Part shown: positions 54,762 through 62,894 of the stretch, piece after piece
Numbering within the stretch: position 1 is the stretch's first letter
Layout of the letters: the number at the start of each line of letters is the position of its first letter
Assembly (NCBI RefSeq): GCF_900060185.1
Contig: NZ_FIZY01000020.1
Coordinates: forward strand, 18,596-82,595
Source: Grimontia marina
GTDB lineage: Bacteria; Pseudomonadota; Gammaproteobacteria; Enterobacterales; Vibrionaceae
DNA length: 64,000 nucleotides
Direction: 5' to 3'
Made by a program: the position numbers and the translations under genes
Notes under the pieces: model-generated
Told to the model about the DNA's origin: nothing
Databases searched by the model: none
The model's input: only the letters and a program-made list of their open reading frames with translations

Positions 54762-55652
54762 CTAAAGCGCTTTCTGGATACAAAGACGATTGTATTGGTA
54801 AAGCGCTGTCCAATCTTGTCGTCCAAAACCCTCTCGACTAGCAAGGGAGTAAACTTGTCGGGCAACCGCTCCAGTAAATGCCGGCACCCCAAGACTTGCT
54901 GACATCTCCAAAGCCAGACCGAGGTCTTTATTGGCCAAATCAACCATAAAGCCTGGCTCTGTATCACCCTTTAACACCTTACTAGGGTATGTTGTCGACA
55001 TATGCCCTTGGCCTGCCACTGTGCCACGCATGACCTCCAATGACTGGCTTACATCCAGACCCGCGGCTTCTGCCATCACCAGTGCCTCGGCTGTCACCTG
55101 GTTGAGTACAATGGACATGTAGTTGTTAACCACTTTCATTCGTCCACCAGCACCGACATCGCCACAGTGATAAATGGTGTCGCCTAAAAAGTTCAAGACC
55201 GGAAGAGCCCGTTTGAAATTGTCTTCGCTTCCGCCAACCATGATCAGCAGCTTGCCCTCTATAGCATGCTGGGTTTGGCGGCCCACCGGTGCATCAATCA
55301 TACTGATATTCTTTTCAGCCAATCGCGTCGCTATGCTGTCAGTCACTTGCGGCTGGATGGTACTCATATCGATATACAGTGCATCCGTTGAAATCGTGGT
55401 TACGATGCCATTTTCCCCAAACACGGCGCTTTCCACGTGTGGGCCGTTTGGCAACATGGTAATCACGACGTTTGCGTCTCGCGCCGCCTCTGCCGCACTT
55501 GACGCCCGTCCAGCGCCCAACGCAGTCAGCTTGCTGACTGCGTCATCGCTAAGATCAAACACCTTCACACTGAAGCCAGCCTTTACGAGGTTAGCTGCAA
55601 TAGGTCCTCCCATCGCCCCCAAACCCACCATGCCTATGATTTGATTTTTCAC
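54762..55652 (-). CDS. Beta-hydroxyacid dehydrogenase, YihU (sulfolactaldehyde reductase)-like
   Basis: The 296-residue protein is a beta-hydroxyacid dehydrogenase: N-terminal Rossmann motif GMVGLGAMGGPIAANL, catalytic lysine K173 and the C-terminal helical domain. Substrate-site residues read APVGRQTQHA (R125) and KVVNNYMS (K173, N176, N177, S180), and GTVAGQGHMSTTYPSKVL; these resemble E. coli YihU, a sulfolactaldehyde reductase also reported to act on succinic semialdehyde, more than GarR/GlxR tartronate-semialdehyde reductases (PVSGG, KLANQ). The GTG at 55652 has AAGGAG eight bases upstream. It is the first gene of the operator-controlled leftward operon. Confidence 0.88.
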   Translation of the reverse strand: MKNQIIGMVGLGAMGGPIAANLVKAGFSVKVFDLSDDAVSKLTALGAGRASSAAEAARDANVVITMLPNGPHVESAVFGENGIVTTISTDALYIDMSTIQPQVTDSIATRLAEKNISMIDAPVGRQTQHAIEGKLLIMVGGSEDNFKRALPVLNFLGDTIYHCGDVGAGGRMKVVNNYMSIVLNQVTAEALVMAEAAGLDVSQSLEVMRGTVAGQGHMSTTYPSKVLKGDTEPGFMVDLANKDLGLALEMSASLGVPAFTGAVARQVYSLASREGFGRQDWTALYQYNRLCIQKAL

Positions 55653-55687
55653 TTTTCCACTCCTTGAGAATATTACTGCTTTAAAAA

Positions 55688-55717
55688 ATGTTAGCGCTAA
55701 CATAAAAATTTAGTCAA
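55688..55717 (-). promoter_or_regulatory. Promoter and LacI-type operator of the leftward catabolic operon
   Basis: On the minus strand TTGACT (55717-55712) and TAACAT (55693-55688) are 18 bases apart. The perfect palindrome ATGTTAGCGCTAACAT (55688-55703) covers the -10 element and half of the spacer. The same palindrome and geometry occur in front of the TRAP genes. Confidence 0.8.
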
Positions 55718-55813
55718 GAAATCTTGCGAGATTTTTAATCAAAAAAAGGAAGAATCTATATTAATAGTTATAAATCAATAGATTAAAAGGTTTCAGCCCG
55801 TGACATGACGAAA

Positions 55814-56848
55814 TCAACGTGACGACTGTCGCTGAACAATGTCAAATGACAAATCAACGATATCGTCTTCCATGTCTTTCATACCGAGTAATTGGCGGGC
55901 GGCAATTCGGCCAATCTGAAACGTAGGCACCCTCACAGTCGTCAACTGGGGCGAACATTGACTGGCAATGTCCAAATCATCAAATCCAACAATCCCTATG
56001 TCTGCCGGTATGCTCAGACCCATACGCTGACACTCAAAGACCGCACCTGCAGCAAGGACATCATTGGCAAAAAAGATCACTTCAGGTCGGTTCTCTTCTC
56101 GCCAGAATGCCTGAAGCAGTGCAGCGCCATTGCTAAAACTAAAGTCAGACTCCTTTAACCAGCTCGCTTCAACACCCAACCCAGAGTCAGACATTGCATC
56201 AATAAAGCCTTGGCGGCGCGCTCTCGCCCTGTCATTGCCATGAACAGGTGCACTGACGAACCCGATTTTTTGGTAATTCCGCCCCACGAGATGCTTTACC
56301 ATCTGGTAGCAAGCGTCATAGTTTGAGAACCCTACCCTTTTACCAAAATTGGGCGGAAGACTGTTCCATGTTTCCGTCACCGTAATGTCCGAATGATGAA
56401 TTAAATCAATTGTCTCTTTCAGGTGAGTAAATCCCGTCAGAACAATACCTACCGGTTGCTTTGAAATAAACTCCTTCACCAGAGTAAATTCCCTTTCTGC
56501 TGAATAATCGCTATTCCCCAACAAGAGCTGGTAACCATGCAGTTCCAACTCAGACGCCAACCCTTCTACCATATCGGCAAAAATTGAGTTTTGCAGCGTT
56601 GGCACAACAACAGCAACAATGCGGGACGTATTGGATGCCAAATTTTTTGCTGAATAGTTAGGCACATAACCGGTTTCATTGATCACTTGCCATACTTTTT
56701 CCCTTGTTTTTTCAGACACTTTTTCCGGGCTACTAAGTACTCTTGATACCGTCATAGCTGAGACTCCAGCCAGCTCGGCAACCACTTCAATACGTACACG
56801 GCCTCTACGCCTTACTCCAGAAACCTGTTTTGCTTGCTTGTATTTCAT
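55814..56848 (-). CDS. LacI-family transcriptional repressor
   Basis: The 344-residue protein has an N-terminal HTH (about 20-45, RIEVVAELAGVSAMTVSRVL) with hinge SEKTREKVWQVINETGYVPNYSAKNLAS, then a periplasmic-binding-protein-like effector domain (VAVVVPTLQNSIFADMVEGL to IGIVGFDDLDIASQCSPQLTTVR). It is closest in feel to the GntR (gluconate) branch of LacI regulators. ATG 56848 with AGGA eight bases upstream is chosen; TTG 56896 and ATG 56890 lie upstream. Identical 16-base palindromes flank the gene on both sides, so it is the likely repressor of both operons and perhaps of itself. Confidence 0.93.
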   Translation of the reverse strand: MKYKQAKQVSGVRRRGRVRIEVVAELAGVSAMTVSRVLSSPEKVSEKTREKVWQVINETGYVPNYSAKNLASNTSRIVAVVVPTLQNSIFADMVEGLASELELHGYQLLLGNSDYSAEREFTLVKEFISKQPVGIVLTGFTHLKETIDLIHHSDITVTETWNSLPPNFGKRVGFSNYDACYQMVKHLVGRNYQKIGFVSAPVHGNDRARARRQGFIDAMSDSGLGVEASWLKESDFSFSNGAALLQAFWREENRPEVIFFANDVLAAGAVFECQRMGLSIPADIGIVGFDDLDIASQCSPQLTTVRVPTFQIGRIAARQLLGMKDMEDDIVDLSFDIVQRQSSR

Positions 56849-56946
56849 CAAACCAATCCTGCTTTTTTCAAACCTATCAAAAGCCAGCATCTCCAAGCTT
56901 GTTCGCTAACTCTAATACTATTTTTCAAACAAAACACAAATTCAAT

Positions 56947-56976
56947 TTGACACAATTCAAATGTTAGCGCTAACAT
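56947..56976 (+). promoter_or_regulatory. Promoter and LacI-type operator of the TRAP operon
   Basis: TTGACA (56947-56952) and TAACAT (56971-56976) are 18 bases apart, and the palindrome ATGTTAGCGCTAACAT occupies 56961-56976. A further half-site, ATGTTAACG, lies at 56982-56990. Binding here should also affect the divergent repressor gene. Confidence 0.82.
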
Positions 56977-57124
56977 AATAAATGTTAACGACGTGTTACA
57001 ATAAAAGGTAATATCCATCCGCGGCGTTTCCTTTGTCTGATACGTGCGCTCGTTTACATCATTAAAGTGGACGCGCGCTGTGAGATGGGATCGGTACTCT
57101 GAAAAAGTAGAGGAAGAACAAATC

Positions 57125-58177
57125 ATGAAAATGAGGTTTAAAAAGTTATTTGCTCTGAGCCTGATGTACTTAAGTTCCAGTGCCATCAGTGCTGAGCCTA
57201 ACCCATACGATTGGCGTTCAGTACCTAAATCCGGCGACCAGATTGTAATGAAACTGGGCCATTCGGTGAACATGGAATGGAGTTCTCAAACGGTCGCCTT
57301 AAAGCGCTTTGCAGAACTCGTGTCTGTTTACAGCAACAATCAAATCCGCGCAGAAATCTATCCCGGTGCACAACTTGGTGGAGAACGCGAAATGGTGCAA
57401 CAAGCCCGGCAGGGTGTACTTCAGGGCACAATCCCAGCGGTGAATAACCTTGCCGCACTGGCACCGTCTCTCAACGTGTTGGTCTTGCCTTACCTTTCAA
57501 CCAGCACAGATGAATCAAATTACCTGCTCGACAACATCACGCCGACGCTTAATCCAAGAGTGATTAAAGAAGCTGGGGTGCGGATTGTTGGTTGGGAAAA
57601 CACGGGATGGCGCGCTTTTTTTTACAAATCCGACAGCCCGATCACCAAGCCAGAAGATCTGGCAAAGCTGAAAATGCGCGTTCCACCTAATCCCATCATG
57701 CTCGGAACTTATAAGGCGTGGGGAGGCAACCCTACCCCTATCGCATGGAAAGAGCTTTACAGTGCACTGCAACAAGGTGTCGTAGAGGGAGGAGATAATC
57801 CGGTGACGGATGTGATTGGTATGAAATTCCACGAAGTGATCAATCACATGACACGGTTCCATTACACCATACTTACTCACCCCATCGTTGTTTCTGAGCG
57901 GTGGTTTCAAAAGTTAAGCCCCCAACATCAAGAAGCGGTGCTCAGAGCCGGCAAAGAAACCACTGACTATGTGCGCTGGTGGCAACCCTTGGATGAGGCG
58001 AATTGGTGGAAACAAGCCGAAGATGCAGGCGTCACCATTACGACCATTGAGAATGAAGCTGAATGGATGGAAAAAGCACGTGCAACCTGGCCACAACACT
58101 ACGAGAAAATTGGCCCTGATGGCGAAGAGCTGGCGGGAACAGCGCTTAGCATCCTCGCGTCCTACCCTAACAAATAG
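57125..58177 (+). CDS. dctP: TRAP transporter solute-binding protein (DctP family)
   Basis: The 350-residue precursor has a signal peptide (MKMRFKKLFALSLMYLSSSAISA) and the DctP fold: KLGHSVNMEWSSQTVALKRFAE, IYPGAQLGGEREMVQQARQG, the ligand-carboxylate arginine R185 in KMRVPPNP and WKELYSALQQGVVEGGDNP. It binds an organic acid (or possibly a sulfonate) in the periplasm and hands it to DctQM. ATG 57125 is preceded by GAGGAAG. It is the first gene of the dctP-dctQ-dctM operon under the LacI-type operator. Confidence 0.93.
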   Translation: MKMRFKKLFALSLMYLSSSAISAEPNPYDWRSVPKSGDQIVMKLGHSVNMEWSSQTVALKRFAELVSVYSNNQIRAEIYPGAQLGGEREMVQQARQGVLQGTIPAVNNLAALAPSLNVLVLPYLSTSTDESNYLLDNITPTLNPRVIKEAGVRIVGWENTGWRAFFYKSDSPITKPEDLAKLKMRVPPNPIMLGTYKAWGGNPTPIAWKELYSALQQGVVEGGDNPVTDVIGMKFHEVINHMTRFHYTILTHPIVVSERWFQKLSPQHQEAVLRAGKETTDYVRWWQPLDEANWWKQAEDAGVTITTIENEAEWMEKARATWPQHYEKIGPDGEELAGTALSILASYPNK

Positions 58178-58225
58178 TCGAGTGTTTTGATTGCCCGCCA
58201 AACTGGCGGGCACTGGAGGTATTCC

Positions 58226-58702
58226 TTGCTAAAGCATCTAAAAAAAGCACAAGAAATGGTTTGTCACCTACTTATCACGATCATGGTACTGAGTCTGTTT
58301 CTGCAAATTATCGCCCGCGAATTCAATCTTGAGGCGGACTGGACTGAAGAAATATCCCGATTTGCTTTTATTTCTCTCGTCTTTATTGCAGCAAGCTATA
58401 CCAGTTTGAATCAACAACACCTCCGGATCAGCATTGTTTCAGACATATTGATGCGTCGCCTTGGCCAGCAGTTCGTGTTCCGCGTCCAAAGTTTTGTTTC
58501 CCTCACCTTTGATGTGTTAATGGTTGTCTTTTGCTACGAAAATTTTCTGGAAGGCCTGGACTATCCGAACACGTCGCCGGCGCTCGGCTTTAATCTGGGA
58601 TTGCTATTTCTGGCCCCTACGGTGGGTTTTCTCTTGTCAGCGATAGTCCATTTGATGGAAGTCAGCGGTACGTCGCCCTATCAAGAAGCGGAGGAGTTAT
58701 GA
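58226..58702 (+). CDS. dctQ: TRAP transporter small permease (DctQ family)
   Basis: The 158-residue protein has four membrane helices (about 10-30, 45-65, 85-105 and 125-145) and the DctQ pattern with WTEEISRFAFISLVFIAASY. The start is TTG at 58226, five bases after a perfect GGAGGT; a TTG at 58187 lacks such a site. It stabilises the large permease in the inner membrane. Its stop overlaps the dctM start as ATGA. Confidence 0.9.
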   Translation: MLKHLKKAQEMVCHLLITIMVLSLFLQIIAREFNLEADWTEEISRFAFISLVFIAASYTSLNQQHLRISIVSDILMRRLGQQFVFRVQSFVSLTFDVLMVVFCYENFLEGLDYPNTSPALGFNLGLLFLAPTVGFLLSAIVHLMEVSGTSPYQEAEEL

Positions 58703-60003
58703 ACGATATCCAGTTAACCTTGCTCATCGTTTTCCCTTTATTACTCCTTCTTGGCCTACCTATTTACCTTTCTTTGGGTATGACTGGCTTTGCGGTTGTG
58801 TACCTGATGGATTACCCGTTTACCTTTGCGACCCAAAGTATTTTAAACGGCGTGGACAACTTCCCACTTCTGGCGATCCCTGCCTTTATTCTGGCTGGAA
58901 ATATTATGGAAAAAGGGGGGATCACAAAAGACATCATTTCCATTTTCCGTCATGCCTTCGGGCATATTCACGGCAGTTTGGGTATTGTGACCATCTTCTC
59001 CTGTATGTTTTTTGCGGCCATTTCCGGCTCTGGTCCTGGCACCGTTGCGGCAATAGGCGCGATTATGATCCCCTCGATGATAAAACATGGCTATCCTGCT
59101 CCCTATGCCGCGTCTGTCTCGGCGACGGGTGGCACACTCGGTGTCATGATCCCGCCAAGTAACCCCATGATTATTTATGCGATCATTGCCAATATATCCA
59201 TTGCTGACTTTTTTGCTGCTGGCTTACTACCCGGCATTTTTACTGGAATTGTCCTGGCGCTTACCGCGTCTTGGATGGCCAAGCGAAGTGGTGCCATAGT
59301 CATCACGCCCAAGGAGGAACAGAAGAAGGAGTCAGGGTCAATCTGGACAAAAGTCTGGCAGGGTAAATTTGCTCTTTTCTTGCCAGTGCTTATCCTTGGT
59401 GGCATCTATTCAGGATTCTTTACGCCTGTAGAAGCCTCAATTGTTGCTGTGGTCTATGCGTTTGTGGTTGCGAAGTGGGTTTACGGTGAGCTGGACTTGC
59501 CAAAACTAGAAGCAGCAATGATTCAGACCCATATGATAACGGGTGCCTTGATGATTGTTGTGGCCTGCTCGACGCTGTTTGCTAAAAACATTACGTTCCA
59601 AAATATTCCACAACAATTAGCAGAGTCAGTATCAAGCATTTCCAGTAATCCACTCGTTATTTTGCTAATGATCAACATAGTGCTATTGATTGTCGGTACC
59701 TTCATGGAGACCATCTCCGCCATTATCATACTGGCCCCAATCTTGGTCCCGTTAGTGACCTCTTTCGGCATTGATCCCATCCACTTCGGCATTATTTTGA
59801 TTGTAAATATTGAAATCGCGTTTTTAACACCGCCACTGGGTGTCAACCTTTTCGTTGCCAGTAAACTGGCCAATATTCCGATTGAAAAAATGTTTCGCTC
59901 GACAGTCCCCTTTGTGTTGATGCTCATTTTTGTTCTTGCTGTGATCACCCTGGTTCCGGCCATTAGCCTGACGCTGCCACAGTTACTGCGAAGCGGATTT
60001 TAG
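58699..60003 (+). CDS. dctM: TRAP transporter large permease (DctM family)
   Basis: The 434-residue membrane protein is the sodium-driven transport subunit of the TRAP system. It has the DctM hallmarks LLLLGLPIYLSLGMTG, FVLAGNIMEKGGIT-type (here FILAGNIMEKGGITKDI), the sodium-site region SGSGPGTVAAIGAIMIPSMI, GGTLGVMIPPSNPMIIYA and a late FLTPPLGVNLFVASKLANI. It is coupled by ATGA overlap to dctQ. Confidence 0.95.
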   Translation: MNDIQLTLLIVFPLLLLLGLPIYLSLGMTGFAVVYLMDYPFTFATQSILNGVDNFPLLAIPAFILAGNIMEKGGITKDIISIFRHAFGHIHGSLGIVTIFSCMFFAAISGSGPGTVAAIGAIMIPSMIKHGYPAPYAASVSATGGTLGVMIPPSNPMIIYAIIANISIADFFAAGLLPGIFTGIVLALTASWMAKRSGAIVITPKEEQKKESGSIWTKVWQGKFALFLPVLILGGIYSGFFTPVEASIVAVVYAFVVAKWVYGELDLPKLEAAMIQTHMITGALMIVVACSTLFAKNITFQNIPQQLAESVSSISSNPLVILLMINIVLLIVGTFMETISAIIILAPILVPLVTSFGIDPIHFGIILIVNIEIAFLTPPLGVNLFVASKLANIPIEKMFRSTVPFVLMLIFVLAVITLVPAISLTLPQLLRSGF

Positions 60004-60101
60004 GCACCTAGGTTCGTCACGCAAGCCGTGATAACAAGACTTGCACAGAGTCTGGTCAGACCTTAATGTTAAGGAAGTTATTTGATATTAAGGATGCTCT
60101 G

Positions 60102-61544
60102 ATGACTGTGGTTTCGATGACAACTGGTATCCCTTCTGAGCAGCAGATCAGCGAACTGGAATCGCAATTTGCCAAACTGGTCGCCAAGACTACCCAAGAT
60201 CCCTACCCTGCCTATGCCGAGCGCATCCGGGATCTGAAGCATATTCAAAAGGCATTAAAAAAGCATGCTGACACCATCGTCGATGCCCTGTCTCAGGATT
60301 ACGGGCATCGCAGTCCTACCGATTCTCTGATGGCTGACATCCTACCTTGCTTTCAGATGCTGCATTACACCAAACGCAAACTGAAACGTTGGATGAAACC
60401 ATCGCGCCGTTCTACCGGATTACTGCTAACCCCTGCCAAAGTCGAAGTGCATTATCAGCCGCTTGGCGTGGTCGGCATTATCGTTCCTTGGAACTTTCCC
60501 ATCACCCTGAGCCTTATTCCTCTGATGACTGCAATTGCGGCAGGAAACCGCGTGATGCTCAAAATTAGTGAATTCACGCCGCTGACCGCACAGGCAGTCA
60601 AAGCGCTTCTGGCCGAAGTGTTTGATGAAGACAAAGTCTGTGTCGTCAAAGGCGATGTCTCAGTCGCTGAAGCCTTTACCCGACTGCCGTTTGATCACCT
60701 GATGTTCACAGGCTCTGCCGAAGTCGGCAAGAAAGTGATGAGAGCGGCTTCGGAAAACCTAACGCCCGTAACGCTGGAGCTTGGCGGCAAATCACCCGTG
60801 ATTGTTGGGCCAGATATTGATCCGTTTCTCGCAGCCGAGCGTCTGCTGTTTGGTAAAAACCTCAATGCAGGGCAGATCTGCGTGGCACCGGATCACGTGT
60901 TTGTACGGCAAGATAATCTGGAAGAGTTTGTCGAAGCGCTACGAGTGAAATGGAACGAAGCCTATCCAAAAGGCATTCAAAGTGATGATCGCACCGCTAT
61001 CGTCACTAACCGCCAGTTCTCACGTTTAACAGATTTGATGGAAGATGCCGACGAGCGGGGCATTACCACTATCCCATTGGCCGACCCAGCTATATTACCA
61101 GAATCACGTAAAATGGCGCTTCATCTTGTAATCAACCCGTCACAGGATAGCGCCATCATGCAGCAAGAGATATTCGGTCCACTACTGCCAATCATCACCT
61201 ACAAGAATGTGCATGATGTGCTTAATACACTTCGCCATCAGCCTCGTCCATTAGCCCTGTACTTGATGACTTTCGATTCGGACTTCATCCAACACACCAT
61301 CCGTTACACTCATTCTGGCTCCATCGCAGTGAATGACACCATCATGCAAGTTGCTGTGGATGACACCCCATTTGGTGGTGTTGGTGCATCTGGTATGGGG
61401 CATTATCATGGTATCGAAGGCTTCCGCACCTTCAGCCACGCAAAAACCGTATTCCAGCGTGGCAAACTTAATCCTGGCAAACTGCTGGCACCACCCTATG
61501 GTAAATGGTGGCAAAAGATAATGTTGAAGCTATTTTTGCGTTAG
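60102..61544 (+). CDS. Aldehyde dehydrogenase, coniferyl-aldehyde dehydrogenase-like
   Basis: The 480-residue protein is an aldehyde dehydrogenase with N131 (VPWNFP), E226 (LELGGKSP) and catalytic cysteine C260 (NAGQICVAPDHV). The latter motif and the C-terminal GHYHGIEGFRTFSHAKTVFQRG match the coniferyl-aldehyde dehydrogenase/fatty-aldehyde subgroup, some of which are membrane-attached through a C-terminal basic-hydrophobic tail (KWWQKIMLKLFLR here). ATG 60102 has AAGGA upstream; ATG 60066 is possible. It lies 98 bases beyond dctM and may belong to the same regulon, but no operator was found in the gap. Confidence 0.88.
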   Translation: MTVVSMTTGIPSEQQISELESQFAKLVAKTTQDPYPAYAERIRDLKHIQKALKKHADTIVDALSQDYGHRSPTDSLMADILPCFQMLHYTKRKLKRWMKPSRRSTGLLLTPAKVEVHYQPLGVVGIIVPWNFPITLSLIPLMTAIAAGNRVMLKISEFTPLTAQAVKALLAEVFDEDKVCVVKGDVSVAEAFTRLPFDHLMFTGSAEVGKKVMRAASENLTPVTLELGGKSPVIVGPDIDPFLAAERLLFGKNLNAGQICVAPDHVFVRQDNLEEFVEALRVKWNEAYPKGIQSDDRTAIVTNRQFSRLTDLMEDADERGITTIPLADPAILPESRKMALHLVINPSQDSAIMQQEIFGPLLPIITYKNVHDVLNTLRHQPRPLALYLMTFDSDFIQHTIRYTHSGSIAVNDTIMQVAVDDTPFGGVGASGMGHYHGIEGFRTFSHAKTVFQRGKLNPGKLLAPPYGKWWQKIMLKLFLR

Positions 61545-61559
61545 ATAAACACAACGAAT

Positions 61560-61576
61560 GCGCCATTGGCGCCTTT
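61560..61576 (+). terminator. Weak terminator after the second aldehyde dehydrogenase
   Basis: GCGCC (61560-61564) pairs with GGCGC (61568-61572), followed by CTTTAGTTATTTT. Confidence 0.5.
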
Positions 61577-61578
61577 AG

Positions 61579-62463
61579 TTATTTTACGCCGTGTCCGACA
61601 GCTTCGGTCCATATCTGGTACCATTGCTCCCTGCTTAGAGAGACCTTACTGGCCTCTACCAAAGGGCGAATATTATCTATTTTTCCAGAGCCAGTAATGA
61701 TTCTTGGCTGGCTAGGTATCGACAATACCCAAGCATAGATAAGCTCAGCCAGCGAGGAGACACCAACGTCTTCCATCACCTCTGTCAGCCCTTCGGATAA
61801 CCGCTTAGTGACCTCATTATTTGGCTCAAATAATCTGCCTCCCCCTAAGCAAGACCAGATCATTGGGCGGATACGCTTTTGGGAGCATTGATCAAAAAGG
61901 CCGCTATCCAGCGCTTCTGTGTGAAAAGGAGAAAACTCAAACTGATTGGTGCATAACGTAACATCCAGTGCATCTTGCAATAGAGAGAACTGAGACACGC
62001 TAAAGTTGGACACACCGAATTGGCGGACTTTCCCCTGCCGCTTGAGTGTATTGAATGCATGATTCACTTCCTCTACATCCATGAGGTAGTCTGGACGGTG
62101 CAAAAGCAAGGTGTCGACATAATCCGTTTTAAGCGCTTTCAACGAATGATCGACAGACGACAGAATAGTTTCTTTAGAAGAGTCGTAATGGCTGACGCTG
62201 CGGGCATCAAGAGCACCGTTGCCTAAACCTCGAATGCCGCACTTGGTAATGATGTTAACCCGGCTTCGTAATGACGGTGAGAGCGCTAACGCTTCACCAA
62301 AGCTTTCTTCACTGCGATAAACATAAGCATGATCAAAATCGGTCACACCAATATCAATGAGCTCGCAGATAAAACGGTTCAACGCTTGGTCGGAAAGCCC
62401 CCAAACACTCGTGCGCCAAAAGCCAGCAATTATCGATTTATCACCATTCTCTGCCTGCATCAT
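61579..62463 (-). CDS. Aldo/keto reductase, YdhF-like
   Basis: The 294-residue AKR-fold protein has the catalytic Asp and Tyr in FDHAYVYRSEESFGEAL, lysine in IITKCGIRG, histidine in LLLHRPDYLMD, and NADPH-site pieces FGVSNFSVSQF, NQFEFSPFH and TGSGKIDNIRPLVEAS. It aligns well with E. coli YdhF, an aldo/keto reductase of unknown physiological substrate. The ATG at 62463 has AGGA six bases upstream. It is convergent with the second aldehyde dehydrogenase and is the last chromosomal gene before the mobile DNA. Confidence 0.9.
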   Translation of the reverse strand: MMQAENGDKSIIAGFWRTSVWGLSDQALNRFICELIDIGVTDFDHAYVYRSEESFGEALALSPSLRSRVNIITKCGIRGLGNGALDARSVSHYDSSKETILSSVDHSLKALKTDYVDTLLLHRPDYLMDVEEVNHAFNTLKRQGKVRQFGVSNFSVSQFSLLQDALDVTLCTNQFEFSPFHTEALDSGLFDQCSQKRIRPMIWSCLGGGRLFEPNNEVTKRLSEGLTEVMEDVGVSSLAELIYAWVLSIPSQPRIITGSGKIDNIRPLVEASKVSLSREQWYQIWTEAVGHGVK

Positions 62464-62639
62464 TGTGATCCTTTTCGACTTTAAAGTGGCAAGGATAAAG
62501 GCTTTTAGCAAAGGAAGAATAGTTACCCAATTGCAGGTGCGATACACCACCCAAATTTAACCAGCGCGTCTGAAATCGTCGGCTCCATGTCTTCATGGTT
62601 TGGCTCAGAGGTATAAAAAGCGCCGTCGGCGCCTTTTCA
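62464..62639. other. Intergenic region upstream of the aldo/keto reductase
   Basis: About 175 bases hold the promoter of the reductase gene and, at 62620-62632, a GCGCC/GGCGC hairpin flanked by A and T runs that can act as a terminator in both directions. The hairpin lies immediately left of the mobile-element boundary. No gene is evident. Confidence 0.5.
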
Positions 62640-62715
62640 TCATGTGTCGGAACAATAAAGAGGCTACTCCGTTAGCCCAAGGAAACAAACTTTATTGTTC
62701 CTAAACAACATCATG
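62640..62715. mobile_element. 66-bp Tn7-like remnant flanked by TCATG duplications
   Basis: The segment 62645-62710 starts TGTCGGAACAATAAAG and ends with TTTATTGTTCC then TAAACAACA, giving TGT...ACA termini and inverted GGAACAATAAAG motifs. It is flanked by TCATG at 62640-62644 and 62711-62715, a 5-base target duplication of the type made by Tn7-like elements. It is too small to code for anything and looks like a deletion remnant. Confidence 0.6.
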
Positions 62716-62776
62716 TGTCGGAACAATAAAGTTTGTACACTAACGCCATTTTGGAATAATAAAGTTTGTACACTAA
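62716..62776 (+). mobile_element. Right-facing Tn7-like transposon end with two TnsB-like sites
   Basis: The end begins TGTCGGAACAATAAAG at 62716. A 24-base unit starting GGAA(C/T)AATAAAGTTTGTACAC occurs at 62720-62743 and again at 62753-62776 with one mismatch, 33 bases apart. The core ACAATAAAGT resembles TnsB-binding sites of Tn7. The other end and the transposition genes would lie beyond the window. Confidence 0.6.
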
Positions 62777-62894
62777 AAGCATAAAGCTCAAACTTACCCA
62801 AAACGCGGACAATTGATGAACATACGCTCGATAGCCGAGGACAGGCTTTTTTCATACTGTCAAAGGCTCACTGTCTCTCCGATAAAACTGAACC

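Noticed and set aside
62640..62776. CRISPR array or integron attC site
   Set aside because: The repeats are few, partly inverted and without regular unique spacers, and there is no attC-like structure or integrase in the window. Transposon ends explain them better.
62664..62855. 63-codon minus-strand frame across the transposon-end repeats
   Set aside because: It only translates the repeated TnsB-like sites, and there is no ribosome-binding site.
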